Positions 7,411 through 16,177 of a stretch of 64,000 nt of DNA are shown here, in pieces. Under the pieces are notes generated by a model, which ran no database searches, was not told where the DNA came from, and was given only the letters and a program-made list of their open reading frames with translations. How positions within the stretch are numbered: the stretch's first letter is position 1; every line of letters begins with the position of its first letter. This stretch comes from UBA6055 sp965214085 (lineage in GTDB: Bacteria > Chloroflexota > Anaerolineae > Aggregatilineales > Phototrophicaceae), in NCBI GenBank assembly GCA_965214085.1, contig OZ243937.1:1302001-1366000 (forward strand), in the 5' to 3' direction. The position numbers and the translations under genes are program-made.

Positions 7411-8493
7411 GTGAGCAAACGCACAATCTGTATTCTACAGGGGGATGAGACAGGTCAAGAATTGTTGGAGGAAGCGCTGCGTGTGCTTGACCCCAGCGTC
7501 ATTCGCATGGACGACCTGGCATTTGAGCATTTCGACCTGTCGCTGGAGAATCGGCGGCGGACGGAAAACCAGGTAGTGCGCGAGGCGGCCGCGCGCATTC
7601 TGGAGACCGGCTTGGGCATCAAAGCAGCCACGATTACCCCCGGCGATCCTGATGACGTGGGCAGCCCCAATGCGCTGCTGCGCGACCTGGTGCAGGGCAG
7701 TGTGATTCTGCGCACGGGCCGGCGCATTCCGTCGGTATTGCCGCTGGCGGGCGTTCATGCGCCGATTGCGGTGGTGCGCATGGCGGTTGAAGGCGCCTAC
7801 GCCGCCGAAGAATGGCGCGAGGGCGAGGGCCTGGACGAAGTCGCCTACAACAAGCGCTATATCAGCCGGCGCGCCTGCCGCGCTGTGGCGGAATTCACCT
7901 TCCAATATGCGCAGCAGCACGCGGCGACGGTATTTGGCGGTCCCAAATATACCGTGAGCCCGGTCTATGAAGGGCTGTTCAAAGAAGAGCTGGACCGGGC
8001 GGCGGGCCTGCACCCGACGGTTCGCTACAACCCGCAGCTGATTGACGCGACTTATGCGCTGCTGCTCGAAACTTCGGGCGAGCCGCTGGTGATCCCGGCG
8101 CTAAACCGCGACGGCGACTCGCTGAGCGATTTGGTCATCAAGATGTTTGGCACCATTGCCGGCGCCGAGTCGGTCATTATCGGCTTTGACGACGACTTCA
8201 AGGTCAAGGTCGCTGTCACCGAAGCGCCGCATGGCACCGCGCCCGGCCTGCAGGGAAAGAATATCGCCAATCCCATGGCCATGATCCTGGCTTGCGCCGC
8301 GCTGCTGCGTTATATCGACGGCCGGGACGCGGCCCTGGCTAGTCGCGCGCTCTACGAAGCTACTCTGGAATCGGTCTACAATGGCATCAAGACGCCCGAT
8401 CTGGGCGGACGAGCCAGCACCTCGGAATTCGTAGATGAAGTGATCCGCGAGGCCCGTGGTAAACTTGAGGTATGGGATGCGCTGGGTGACTGA
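7411..8493 (+). CDS. Isocitrate/isopropylmalate dehydrogenase family protein
   Basis: About 360 aa from a GTG at 7411, chosen because AGGGAGG lies ten bases upstream; the longer reading frame starts in repeat sequence. The family signature EAPHGTAPGLQGKNIANPMAMILACAALL near the C-terminus is the nucleotide-binding block of decarboxylating beta-hydroxyacid dehydrogenases. NRDGDSLSDLVIKMFGTIAGAESVIIG covers the metal-site region. The substrate-binding region (VLPLAGVHAPIAVVRMAVEGAYA) lacks the usual R-E-N-T-E, so the substrate may differ from isocitrate or isopropylmalate. It is followed after 24 bases by a MarR-type regulator. Confidence 0.8.
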   Translation: MSKRTICILQGDETGQELLEEALRVLDPSVIRMDDLAFEHFDLSLENRRRTENQVVREAAARILETGLGIKAATITPGDPDDVGSPNALLRDLVQGSVILRTGRRIPSVLPLAGVHAPIAVVRMAVEGAYAAEEWREGEGLDEVAYNKRYISRRACRAVAEFTFQYAQQHAATVFGGPKYTVSPVYEGLFKEELDRAAGLHPTVRYNPQLIDATYALLLETSGEPLVIPALNRDGDSLSDLVIKMFGTIAGAESVIIGFDDDFKVKVAVTEAPHGTAPGLQGKNIANPMAMILACAALLRYIDGRDAALASRALYEATLESVYNGIKTPDLGGRASTSEFVDEVIREARGKLEVWDALGD

Positions 8494-8517
8494 GCGCAAG
8501 GGCGGAGGCGGCCGGAA

Positions 8518-8979
8518 TTGGACGACATGCTCAACCGCGATGTGGCGGAATTATGGTCGGTGCTATTTGATATCGTCACCGACGGCGAGAAGCGCCTGGC
8601 CAGCCACTTCGAAGCGCATCAGCTGACCCCGCCGCAATTCTACGTGCTCAAAACATTATCCGAGAACGACGGCGAATGCCGCATCGGCGAAATCGCCCGC
8701 GATCATCATCTGACCAGCGCGACCATGACCGGCTTGGTCAAGCGTTTGGAAGGGATGGAGCCGCCTTTAGTGCTGCGCCGGCGCAATCTCAATGACGGGC
8801 GCTCGGTCGATGTCATCCTGACAGCCGATGGCGCCGAGCGCTTTGTGGCGGTTCAGCGCGCGCTGATGGAGCAACTGCGGGCTGTCTTCGCGTTGCTGCC
8901 GGAAGCGGAACGGCGCGATATCATCGGCAAAGTACGTTTGTATTTCAGCGTCTTCTCGCAGCGCTTCCCCTTGGGCTAG
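8518..8979 (+). CDS. MarR family transcriptional regulator
   Basis: 153 aa. Winged-helix DNA-binding features are clear: LTPPQFYVLKTLSENDGECRIGEIARDHHLTSATMTGLVKRLEGM covers the HTH, and LVLRRRNLNDGRSVDVILTADG covers the DxRxxxxxLT wing (R-N-x-N-D-G-R-S form). Flanking helices provide dimerisation. The TTG at 8518 has a GGAGG site nine bases upstream; an ATG at 8527 would sit too far from it. It is probably co-transcribed with the preceding dehydrogenase and may bind the palindrome at 7344. Confidence 0.88.
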   Translation: MDDMLNRDVAELWSVLFDIVTDGEKRLASHFEAHQLTPPQFYVLKTLSENDGECRIGEIARDHHLTSATMTGLVKRLEGMEPPLVLRRRNLNDGRSVDVILTADGAERFVAVQRALMEQLRAVFALLPEAERRDIIGKVRLYFSVFSQRFPLG

Positions 8980-8997
8980 CGTTCCTGACGCATAGGC

Positions 8998-11013
8998 CTA
9001 ATCACCAGTATAGCGGTCGAACCAGGCGACCATTTCAGTCAAGCGGCTGACGCGATGGCCGGGTTCTCCGCTGCGCGACAGCTCGTGCCCTTCCCGTGGA
9101 TAGCGCAGCATCTTGACCGGCGTATCAGTGGCGCGCCGCACCCAGGCGAACAGTTGCTCGGCCTGCTCAATCGGCACGCGAAAGTCGTTTTCCGAGTGTA
9201 TCAACAGCAAGGGCGTCTTGATGCGGGCGGCGTATTTCAGCGGCGAATTGTCCCAATAGACATCGTGATCATCCCAAGGCTCGGCATCGAATTCGCTGGA
9301 CATCAGCAGCGGCACATCGGAAGTGCCGTAGAAGCTGGAAATATTGTAGACGCCGCGCTGCGACACGGCGGATTTGAAACGGTCGCTGTGGGTGATGATC
9401 CAGGCGGTCATGTAACCGCCGTAGGAGCCGCCGGTGATGGCCATACGCTCGCTATCGGCAAAGCCCAAGCCCAGCGCCGCGTCCACGCCGGCCATGATAT
9501 CGTCCATGGCGACCGGTCCCCAAGCCGCGTGCAGCTTGCGCTCGAATGCCTCGCCATAACCGCCGCTGCCATGCGGGTTGCAGTAGAAGACGGCATAACC
9601 GCGGGCCGCGTGGAATTGCCATTCGTGCCACATCGACTTGGTCGAGAAGCCCCAGGCGGCATGCGGACCGCCGTGGATGTTCAGCGCTAGCGGCGCCTTG
9701 TTGCCGGCTTCATGGCCGACCGGCAGCATATACCAGCCCTGCACCGCGCCATTGGGCGACTCGTAACGCAGCTCGTGAACGTCTTGCACGATGACTTCAT
9801 CCAACAGCGCCTGATTGAAGTTCGTGGCTTCCTGCAGTTCGCCATCGACGAGGACGTAGAGTTCCTGCGGATTGCGCGGGGTTGAAACGGTCATGGCCAG
9901 CAGCCCGCCGCGTCCGCTGTCAATTTGCTCGATTTCATAAATGCCTTCATGCGCCGGGCTTAGGCTGTCGCTTTCCGGGTCATAACGCCAGGGCAGCACA
10001 TTGCCTTCGCTCTCCAAAGTCAGCGCCAGCGTACCGTCAGGAGACCAGGCGTAGTCGAAGGTTTCGCGGTCGATCGCTTGGTTGACAATCCGCGTTTCCG
10101 AACCGTCGGCTGCCATGACGAGCAAACGCGTTGGCATGTCGGTGAAGCCGATGGGAATACGCTCGCAGGCGATCCACTTGCCGTCCGGCGCTGGCTCGGG
10201 CGCATAGACGCTGTGTTCGCCCGCCGTCAGCGCTGCTTCCGCGCCGCTTTCCGCGTCCAGGCGGAATATGTTGAGCGCGCGCCAGGGCTCGTCGCCTTCA
10301 GGGATGGTTGTCCTGGAGGTGTAGATGGACTGGCCATCGGGCGACCAGCGCGGCGCGGCGTAGTCGGCGTCGATCGCGGTCAGGCGCTTGGGCTTGGTCT
10401 CACTTGATTCGGCTGCCGATATCACAAAGATCTGATCGTAGCGCTCGTCTACGTAGGCTGTGCCCTGTCGATAGGGAATGCGCCACATCGGTCGCGGGTC
10501 CCAGCGCTTGAGCTCGTCTTCGGCTATTCGCTCTTGACGATGTTTGCTCTCCAGCTTGTCAGCGGGCTCGGGCTGGGGCTCGCTGTCGGCGTCCTCCGTG
10601 TTTCGTTCCTCGCGGCTCATCGGCGCCAGAAAAGCGATGCGGCCGCCGTCGGGCGACCAACCGGGGCTGTGCGCGCCGTTTTCCATACTGGTCAGCGCGC
10701 GCGCTTCACCGCCTGGCGCAGCGGTCGGCAGCAGATAAATCTGCGGTTTGTCGCCGCGAGCGGAAACGAAGGCCAGCTGCGTACCGTCGGGCGACCAACG
10801 CGGTTGGCTGTCTTTGCCCCCGCGCGTCAACTGACGTACCGCGCCCTCCGCCAATGAATACAGCCAGATATTGCGCTTGTACGACTTTTCCAGCGGCTCC
10901 GGTGAAACTTTGACAAAAGCGACGGAGCGGCCGTCCGGGTTGATTTGCGGGTCCTGCACGTAATGGATGCGGTTGAGATCCTCAGCTGTTATAGGGCGTT
11001 TGTTCGCGGGCAT
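8998..11013 (-). CDS. S9 family serine peptidase (acylaminoacyl-peptidase/dipeptidyl-peptidase type)
   Basis: About 671 aa from ATG 11013, which has GAGG eight bases upstream; a longer frame running into the preceding GNAT gene was rejected. The N-terminal two-thirds is a WD40-like beta-propeller with repeated SPDG motifs (RWSPDGTQLAFVS, GWSPDGGRIAFL, RWSPDGQSIYTSR). The C-terminal alpha/beta hydrolase holds the triad: Ser in GGSYGGYMTAW, Asp in ENDFRVPIEQAE and His in PREGHELSR. No signal peptide is seen, so a cytoplasmic oligopeptidase is likely. It lies 13 bases after the GNAT gene in a def-GNAT-peptidase operon. Confidence 0.92.
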   Translation of the reverse strand: MPANKRPITAEDLNRIHYVQDPQINPDGRSVAFVKVSPEPLEKSYKRNIWLYSLAEGAVRQLTRGGKDSQPRWSPDGTQLAFVSARGDKPQIYLLPTAAPGGEARALTSMENGAHSPGWSPDGGRIAFLAPMSREERNTEDADSEPQPEPADKLESKHRQERIAEDELKRWDPRPMWRIPYRQGTAYVDERYDQIFVISAAESSETKPKRLTAIDADYAAPRWSPDGQSIYTSRTTIPEGDEPWRALNIFRLDAESGAEAALTAGEHSVYAPEPAPDGKWIACERIPIGFTDMPTRLLVMAADGSETRIVNQAIDRETFDYAWSPDGTLALTLESEGNVLPWRYDPESDSLSPAHEGIYEIEQIDSGRGGLLAMTVSTPRNPQELYVLVDGELQEATNFNQALLDEVIVQDVHELRYESPNGAVQGWYMLPVGHEAGNKAPLALNIHGGPHAAWGFSTKSMWHEWQFHAARGYAVFYCNPHGSGGYGEAFERKLHAAWGPVAMDDIMAGVDAALGLGFADSERMAITGGSYGGYMTAWIITHSDRFKSAVSQRGVYNISSFYGTSDVPLLMSSEFDAEPWDDHDVYWDNSPLKYAARIKTPLLLIHSENDFRVPIEQAEQLFAWVRRATDTPVKMLRYPREGHELSRSGEPGHRVSRLTEMVAWFDRYTGD

Positions 11014-11026
11014 AGGCATGTCCTCG

Positions 11027-11626
11027 TTACAATTCACGGAGAAAACTTGTTCCTGATTGCAGAAGCTCGGGAAAGCCTGCTTCCCGCGCCAGCTCGCCGA
11101 TTGATCGCGGCGGCATTGGCGCTTCAGGCATGGGACGCAGCGCCAACTGCCACCAGCCGGTATGATGCCAATTCCCCGCTTTGAATCCCACATTTTCGAA
11201 GACGCCGATCTTGCGGAAGCCGACGGCTTCATGGGCGCGGATGCTGGCTTGGTTGGGCAAGGCGATCACACCAACGGCGTTGCAGTAGCCTTGGGCGCGC
11301 AGTAACGCCGCCAGCGAATGATAAAGCGCGCGCGACACGCCACGCCGCTGAAAATCCGGGTGTACATATACGGTCGTTTCAGTCGTCCACAGGTAGGCGT
11401 AACGGGCGCGAAAGGCGCTGGCGTAAGCATAGCCGGCCAGCCGCCCGGCGATTTCGCAAACCAGCCAGGGATACTGCGCTAATGTCTTGCTGATGCGCGC
11501 CGCGATCTCGTCGACGCTGGGTACAGAGCGCTCGAAAGAGATATGCGTGTCGCTGACTATGGGGGCGTAGACTTGGTGGATGTCGGCGGCATCGGCAGGC
11601 CTGGCCAGCCGAATGATGTCGCTCAT
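11027..11626 (-). CDS. GNAT N-acetyltransferase, phosphinothricin-acetyltransferase-like
   Basis: 199 aa. It begins IRLARPADAADIHQVYAPIV and contains SFERSVPSVDEIAARI, as in the PAT/YncA group. The acetyl-CoA loop is VYVHPDFQRRGVSRALYHSL (R-x-x-G-x-A form), and NQASIRAHEAVGFRKIGVFENVGFKAGNWHHTGWWQLAL is the typical C-terminal segment of this group. Substrates in this family are amino-acid analogues or methionine derivatives. It overlaps the deformylase gene by four bases (ATGA) and so is translationally coupled to it. Confidence 0.88.
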   Translation of the reverse strand: MSDIIRLARPADAADIHQVYAPIVSDTHISFERSVPSVDEIAARISKTLAQYPWLVCEIAGRLAGYAYASAFRARYAYLWTTETTVYVHPDFQRRGVSRALYHSLAALLRAQGYCNAVGVIALPNQASIRAHEAVGFRKIGVFENVGFKAGNWHHTGWWQLALRPMPEAPMPPRSIGELAREAGFPELLQSGTSFLREL

Positions 11627-12159
11627 TGCGCTTCCCTAAGCTCGTTGGCCGGGGATTCCTCTGCTTCCTGGCGCCAAACCCGGCTGGCGATATCGATATA
11701 AAGGACGCCATCAAGGTGGTCGATCTCGTGCTGAAAGACACGAGCCAGCCAGCCGCTGGCGGTCAAGCGCATCGGCTTGCCTTGCCGATCATGACCGGCA
11801 ACTTCAATGCTGCTGTAACGCTCGACATCCCCCAGCAGACCGGGCATGGACAGGCAGCCTTCGACGCCGGAGACTTTGTCGTCGCTGCGCCAGACGATGC
11901 TGGGGTTGGCGACAATATGAAGCTTGCCGGCGTCTTCGCCATATTCCTCAAGGCTATCCTCGTCATCGGGCAGGCGAACGACGATCAGGCGCTTGCTCTG
12001 GGCGACTTGCGGGCCTGCCAATCCGGCGCCTTGCGCTGCCACCATGGTTTCGACCATGTCATCGACGAGCGCCTGCAACTCGGCGTCGAAGTCCGTCACG
12101 GGTTGGGCTGGTCGCCGCAGGAGCGGGTTATCCGGCTGGATGATGGGCAGGACGGTCAT
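11623..12159 (-). CDS. def: Peptide deformylase
   Basis: 178 aa. All three metal-site motifs are present: GAGLAGPQV (motif 1, GxGxAxxQ), EGCLSMPG (motif 2, EGCLS with the Cys ligand) and QHEIDHLDGVLY (motif 3, HExDH). It removes the N-formyl group from nascent proteins. Motif 1 has Gly in place of the second Ala of the usual GAAQ. It is first in an operon with the GNAT and S9 peptidase genes; deformylation, N-terminal acetylation and peptide breakdown would be a coherent set, but that link is inference. Confidence 0.95.
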   Translation of the reverse strand: MTVLPIIQPDNPLLRRPAQPVTDFDAELQALVDDMVETMVAAQGAGLAGPQVAQSKRLIVVRLPDDEDSLEEYGEDAGKLHIVANPSIVWRSDDKVSGVEGCLSMPGLLGDVERYSSIEVAGHDRQGKPMRLTASGWLARVFQHEIDHLDGVLYIDIASRVWRQEAEESPANELREAQ

Positions 12160-12306
12160 CTGTTGCTCTCGTTTTGATCTCGTATTGACGGAGACGCCCG
12201 GCGGTCTAACGTCAATAAAGGCGCTGGCAGATACAACAAGGCGACTGTTTTACACGTATATAATTCAGGCTCCGCTTCGCTCAACTGGCAGGGAGATTGT
12301 GCAGCA

Positions 12307-12375
12307 ATTTACAGAAAATTTACACGGTAATTTTGCAATGGCGACACATTGAAAATAGGATGACATACAATGTGT
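12307..12375 (+). promoter_or_regulatory. Operator-like repeats upstream of the two-component operon
   Basis: The gene-free 12160-12481 interval between def and the regulator contains a direct repeat ATTTACA-N4-ATTTACA (12307-12313 and 12318-12324), an 11-base period typical of OmpR/PhoB-family sites. It also has a perfect inverted repeat ACACATTG-N16-CAATGTGT (12344-12351 and 12368-12375). Both lie 105-175 bases upstream of the response-regulator start, suggesting autoregulation. A TATAAT at 12259-12264 has no convincing -35. Confidence 0.45.
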
Positions 12376-12481
12376 AGGAGTCGAATGCTAGCGTGATGGT
12401 GGGCCCGCGCAATATTACGTTGAAGCGCCCGAACTTAAATTGCCGTGATGGTTCTGTTCAATAATGTGGAGGTGGCCAGAC

Positions 12482-13183
12482 TTGCTGCGAACCAAGACAG
12501 AAACCATTCTCGTCGTGGATGATGAGCAGCGTATCATCGATCTCGCCAGGATGTATCTGGAGCCCGATGGCTTCAGCGTGACCAGCGCCACCAGCGGCAC
12601 GGAGGCAAAACGCATGATTCTGCGCGACAAGCCGAGTCTGGTGGTGCTGGATTTGATGCTGCCGGGTATGGACGGCTTGGAAGTCTGTCGGCGCGTCCGC
12701 GAAGAATCCGATGTGCCGATCATCATGCTGACGGCGCGCAGCGAAGATATTGACAAGATTGTCGGGCTCGAGCTGGGCGCTGACGATTATATGACCAAGC
12801 CCTTCAATCCGCGCGAGTTGCTGGCGCGCATCAGAGCCATCCTGCGCCGGGCGGACCGCAACGACGCCGCCGACGCCGACGAATCCCCCGAGCCGATTAC
12901 CGTCGGCAACTTGCTCATCGACCCGCAGCGCCGCCGCGTCGAGGTGGCCGGCAAAGCAGTCGATTTGCGCATGAAAGAATTTGACCTTCTGCAGGTCTTG
13001 GCGGAAAACAAGGGCCTGGTCTTCAGCCGCGACAAGCTGCTCAATGTCGTCTGGGGCTACGACTTTGGCGGGCAGACGCGCACGGTAGATGTCCACGTCG
13101 CCCATCTGCGACATAAGCTGCAAGGCATGGATCTGGCTATTGAAACGGTCTGGGGAGTGGGATACCGCTTGGATGAACAGTAG
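12482..13183 (+). CDS. OmpR/PhoB-family response regulator
   Basis: About 233 aa starting at TTG 12482, with GGAGG nine bases upstream; an upstream ATG at 12464 would overlap that site. The receiver domain has the acidic pair in VVDDE, the phospho-acceptor Asp in VVLDLMLPGMDG, the Thr in MLTAR and Lys in MTKPFNPREL. The C-terminal winged helix (MKEFDLLQVLAENKGLVFSRDKLLNVVWGYDF, then RTVDVHVAHLRHKL) binds DNA. It overlaps the cognate kinase gene by 11 bases. Confidence 0.95.
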   Translation: MLRTKTETILVVDDEQRIIDLARMYLEPDGFSVTSATSGTEAKRMILRDKPSLVVLDLMLPGMDGLEVCRRVREESDVPIIMLTARSEDIDKIVGLELGADDYMTKPFNPRELLARIRAILRRADRNDAADADESPEPITVGNLLIDPQRRRVEVAGKAVDLRMKEFDLLQVLAENKGLVFSRDKLLNVVWGYDFGGQTRTVDVHVAHLRHKLQGMDLAIETVWGVGYRLDEQ

Positions 13184-14696
13184 ACTGCCGCGCATCGCTT
13201 TTAACCTGCGGCTGCGCCTGCTGACGTCCTATCTATTGATGCTGATGGTTGCCTTGTGCATGATTGCCCTGGCGCTATTTGTCTTCATCGGCAATCGCGC
13301 CGCGCCGCCAGAGCCCACCTTCGAGCGGCTGGCCGCCTTGACGCAGGGGCTGAATTACATCGACTTTATCGCCGACATTCCCATCGACCGCGATTCGCCA
13401 GTCTTACAGGGGCGAGTGCACAATCTGCTGGCGGTATTTGCCCAGACGCGCAATGTGCGCACGCTGCAAGTTCGCCTTTCGGCCGATGGCACGCGGGTGA
13501 TATACGACAGCTCGGGCAGTTACCGGGCCGGCGATGCCATTCAATTGCATGGCGAGGGCTACAAAAATCGGCAGCTGCAGAAGGTCTTGTCGCGCGATAG
13601 CGAGCAATTCTTCGGTCGCTTTCTGGATCCCAGTGGCGGGGAATGGCTGTATGGCGCTGTTATGTTCGCGCGGCCGCGTCACCTGGAGCGCCAACCTTAT
13701 GGCGATCTGTGGCTGCTGGCGGAGCCGCGCCCGACCGTCAGCTTGCAGGCGACGCTGGCTGTATTCGGCAACGCCTTGGCGCCCCCGCTGCTGCAAGCCG
13801 GCGTCGTGGGCATCTTGTTTGCTGTGCTCTTGGCGGCGCTGATCAGCCGCACCATCGCGCAGCCCCTGCAGCGTCTGGCTCGGGCGGCTACCGATGTCGC
13901 CGGCGGGGACTACGCGGTAAATGTGCCGGTCAGCGGTCCCGCCGAAGTCCGGACGCTGGCTGAATCATTTAATCGCATGACCGCCGAGGTCATGGCGGCC
14001 AATACCGCGCAGCGCGATTTCCTGGGCAATGTCTCCCACGATTTGAAGACGCCGCTAACGTCGATTCAAGGCTACGCGCAGGCTATCATCGACGGCGCGG
14101 CTGACGAGCCTGAGGTGGCGGCGCAGACTATTTTTGAGGAGGCCAGCCGGCTCAATCGCATGGTGGTCGAATTGACCGACTTGGAACGGCTGCAGGCCGG
14201 CAGGCTGTCAATGAACAAGGACATACTGCGTATGGAGCGGCTGACCGACGCGGTGGCGCAAAGCCTGGTCGTGGTGGCGAAGCAGAAGGACCTCAAGCTG
14301 GAATCGTCAGCGGAGCCCGTGCCCCTGGTCAGCGGCGATGGCGACCGGCTGGCGCAGGTGCTGGTCAACCTCATCAGCAACGCCTTGAATTTCACGCCGC
14401 CGGGTGGGGCGGTGCGTGTGACGACCGAAGCGGCGCCGGGCGGGGTGGCGGTCTCAATACAGGACAATGGCATCGGCATTCCGCCGGAAGACCTAGCGCG
14501 CGTCTTTGAGCGCTTCTACCAGGTGGATAAGGCTCGCGGCCCGCAACGAGGGACGGGCTTGGGCTTGGCAATCGCGCAAGAGATCGTCGAAGCCCACGGC
14601 GGGCGCATCACCGTTGAGAGCCGTGGGCGCGGGCAGGGAGCTACATTCCGCGTGTGGCTGCCGCGGGCCAAGGCCGTTGACGCTCAGCGGAAGTAA
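13173..14696 (+). CDS. Membrane sensor histidine kinase (HAMP-HisKA-HATPase)
   Basis: About 507 aa from ATG 13173, the in-frame start overlapping the regulator's end. One membrane segment lies near the N-terminus (LLTSYLLMLMVALCMIALALFVFIG). An extracytoplasmic sensor of roughly 170 residues and a second membrane helix (LLQAGVVGILFAVLLAALISR) follow, then a HAMP linker (RTIAQPLQRLARAATDVAGGDY). The H-box FLGNVSHDLKTPLTSIQG carries the acceptor His, and N (LVNLISNALNFTPPGG), G1 (DNGIGI) and G2 (GTGLGLAIA) boxes complete an intact kinase. It pairs with the response regulator. The ligand is unknown. Confidence 0.95.
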   Translation: MNSRLPRIAFNLRLRLLTSYLLMLMVALCMIALALFVFIGNRAAPPEPTFERLAALTQGLNYIDFIADIPIDRDSPVLQGRVHNLLAVFAQTRNVRTLQVRLSADGTRVIYDSSGSYRAGDAIQLHGEGYKNRQLQKVLSRDSEQFFGRFLDPSGGEWLYGAVMFARPRHLERQPYGDLWLLAEPRPTVSLQATLAVFGNALAPPLLQAGVVGILFAVLLAALISRTIAQPLQRLARAATDVAGGDYAVNVPVSGPAEVRTLAESFNRMTAEVMAANTAQRDFLGNVSHDLKTPLTSIQGYAQAIIDGAADEPEVAAQTIFEEASRLNRMVVELTDLERLQAGRLSMNKDILRMERLTDAVAQSLVVVAKQKDLKLESSAEPVPLVSGDGDRLAQVLVNLISNALNFTPPGGAVRVTTEAAPGGVAVSIQDNGIGIPPEDLARVFERFYQVDKARGPQRGTGLGLAIAQEIVEAHGGRITVESRGRGQGATFRVWLPRAKAVDAQRK

Positions 14697-14724
14697 TTCA
14701 AACAAAGTTTGACGGTGGAGAATT

Positions 14725-15774
14725 CTAACTCAGCGTGTCATCGTTCGCTGGGTCATAAGCCAAAGCCGGCAGCGCCAGCGTCACGCGGACTTCATTCCCC
14801 CGCTGGAAGTACCGGTCCACGCTGGTGCGCGCCACCAGTTCCGTGCCGTCCGCCAGCGCCAAGCCCAGCCGCTGATAGTGCCCGTAGAACTCGCGCCAGC
14901 GAACAACAGCGGGTGTGCCGCGATCGTCGAATGCAACGGCAAGCGCTTCAGGGCGAATCATCAGTTGCACCGGGCCCGATTTGGGATGAAAGAGCTTGAC
15001 TTCTCCCAGCCGGCTGGTGGCGGTCATACCCTGCGCTTCGGCCGGCAGGAAATTGGCTTCGCCGATGAATCGCGCCACCTGGACATTTGCCGGGCGGTTG
15101 TAAATCGCGTGCGGGGTCGCCACTTGAACGAGTTTGCCCTCAAATATGACGGCGATTTCATCGGACAAACTAAGCGCTTCTTGCTGATCGTGCGTGACAA
15201 ATACGGCGGTGGTCTCGGTCTTGAGCAGGATATTGCGCACATCGGAGCGTACTTGCGCTCGCAGGCCCGTATCGAGATTGGAAAAGGGCTCATCAAGCAG
15301 GAGAATATCCGGCTCCGGCGCCAGCGCGCGCGCCAATGCCACCCGCTGCTGCTGACCACCGGATAATTCGTGGGGCATGCGGCTGGCGAATGGCGTTAAG
15401 CCGACCAGCGCGAGCAGTTGCTTGACGCGACGCTCATTGTCAGTGCGGGCGCCGCGCAGGCCAAAGGCGATATTTCCCGCCACATCCACATGCGGGAAGA
15501 GCGCGTAATCTTGAAACACCATGCCGACTTTGCGCTTTTCCGGCGGCGTGAAGCGAGAATCATCGGCGACGATGCGATTGCTGATCTGGATGCGTCCGCT
15601 GGTGGGCCGCTCGAAACCGGCTAGCAGGCGCAGCGTTGTCGTCTTGCCGCCGCCGCTGGGCCCCAGCAGCGTTAAGAATTCGCTGGGTCGCACGCGCAGC
15701 GTGATATCGTTCACGGCCGGCGACTGGCCGTTGTAGCGTTTGGTCAGGTGATCCGCTTGCAGCGAGTATTCCAT
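14725..15774 (-). CDS. fbpC: Iron(III) ABC transporter ATP-binding protein
   Basis: About 349 aa from ATG 15774 (MEYSLQADHLTKRY). It has Walker A (GPSGGGKTTTLR), a Q-loop in VFQDYALFPH, the signature LSGGQQQRVALARAL, Walker B (ILLLDEPFSNLD) and the H-loop (FVTHDQQEAL). A C-terminal TOBE-like regulatory domain follows (IRPEALAVAF and onward). Length and order match FbpC/PotA-like importers. It lies downstream of the permease and binding-protein genes on the same strand, but a MITE-like element fills the interval from fbpB. Confidence 0.88.
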   Translation of the reverse strand: MEYSLQADHLTKRYNGQSPAVNDITLRVRPSEFLTLLGPSGGGKTTTLRLLAGFERPTSGRIQISNRIVADDSRFTPPEKRKVGMVFQDYALFPHVDVAGNIAFGLRGARTDNERRVKQLLALVGLTPFASRMPHELSGGQQQRVALARALAPEPDILLLDEPFSNLDTGLRAQVRSDVRNILLKTETTAVFVTHDQQEALSLSDEIAVIFEGKLVQVATPHAIYNRPANVQVARFIGEANFLPAEAQGMTATSRLGEVKLFHPKSGPVQLMIRPEALAVAFDDRGTPAVVRWREFYGHYQRLGLALADGTELVARTSVDRYFQRGNEVRVTLALPALAYDPANDDTLS

Positions 15775-15877
15775 CGGTTCAGCACGGCGCCGCGTATATT
15801 GACATGCCCAAGCATATTGTAAATGTCGGATGCTTAAAGGGGAAATCGCGCCAGCGAGCAAGCGGGCTGCCCCATCA

Positions 15878-16160
15878 GGGCAATCGCATCAATAAGGTAG
15901 TTACTGAAATGGCGCAAATTCGAACGGAAAATCAAACACAGAGATCACAGAGAGCGCAGAGAAAAGCAATAATGATAGCTTACTTCATAAGTCAGGAATG
16001 ATTTTGAGAGATATATTAAGTCTTTTCGGTGCTTCTTGCCGTATTCCAGTCCATCGACTGCTTTGAATAGTCTTCTAAACTCCCAAATCTCTGTGCTGGC
16101 GGTCAGTGTCTACGCGACCCTCTGTGTTCTCTGTGGTAAAAAGATTTTGATGCGATTGCT
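15878..16160 (+). repeat. MITE-like element, copy 4, inserted between fbpB and fbpC
   Basis: A 283-bp element with GGGCAATCGCATCAA at the left and TTTTGATGCGATTGCT at the right. It shares nearly the whole interior of copies 3, 5 and 8. Flanking 12-mers GGCTGCCCCATC (15865-15876) and GGCTGCCGCATC (16163-16174) differ at one position, the second-best target-site duplication in the window. It lies directly after the fbpB stop, between two genes expected to be co-transcribed. Confidence 0.88.
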
Positions 16161-16177
16161 TTGGCTGCCGCATCTGG

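Noticed and set aside
8998..11232. Long form (744 aa) of the S9 peptidase
   Set aside because: The extra N-terminus overlaps the GNAT gene, has no protein-like pattern, and a good ribosome site supports the ATG at 11013.
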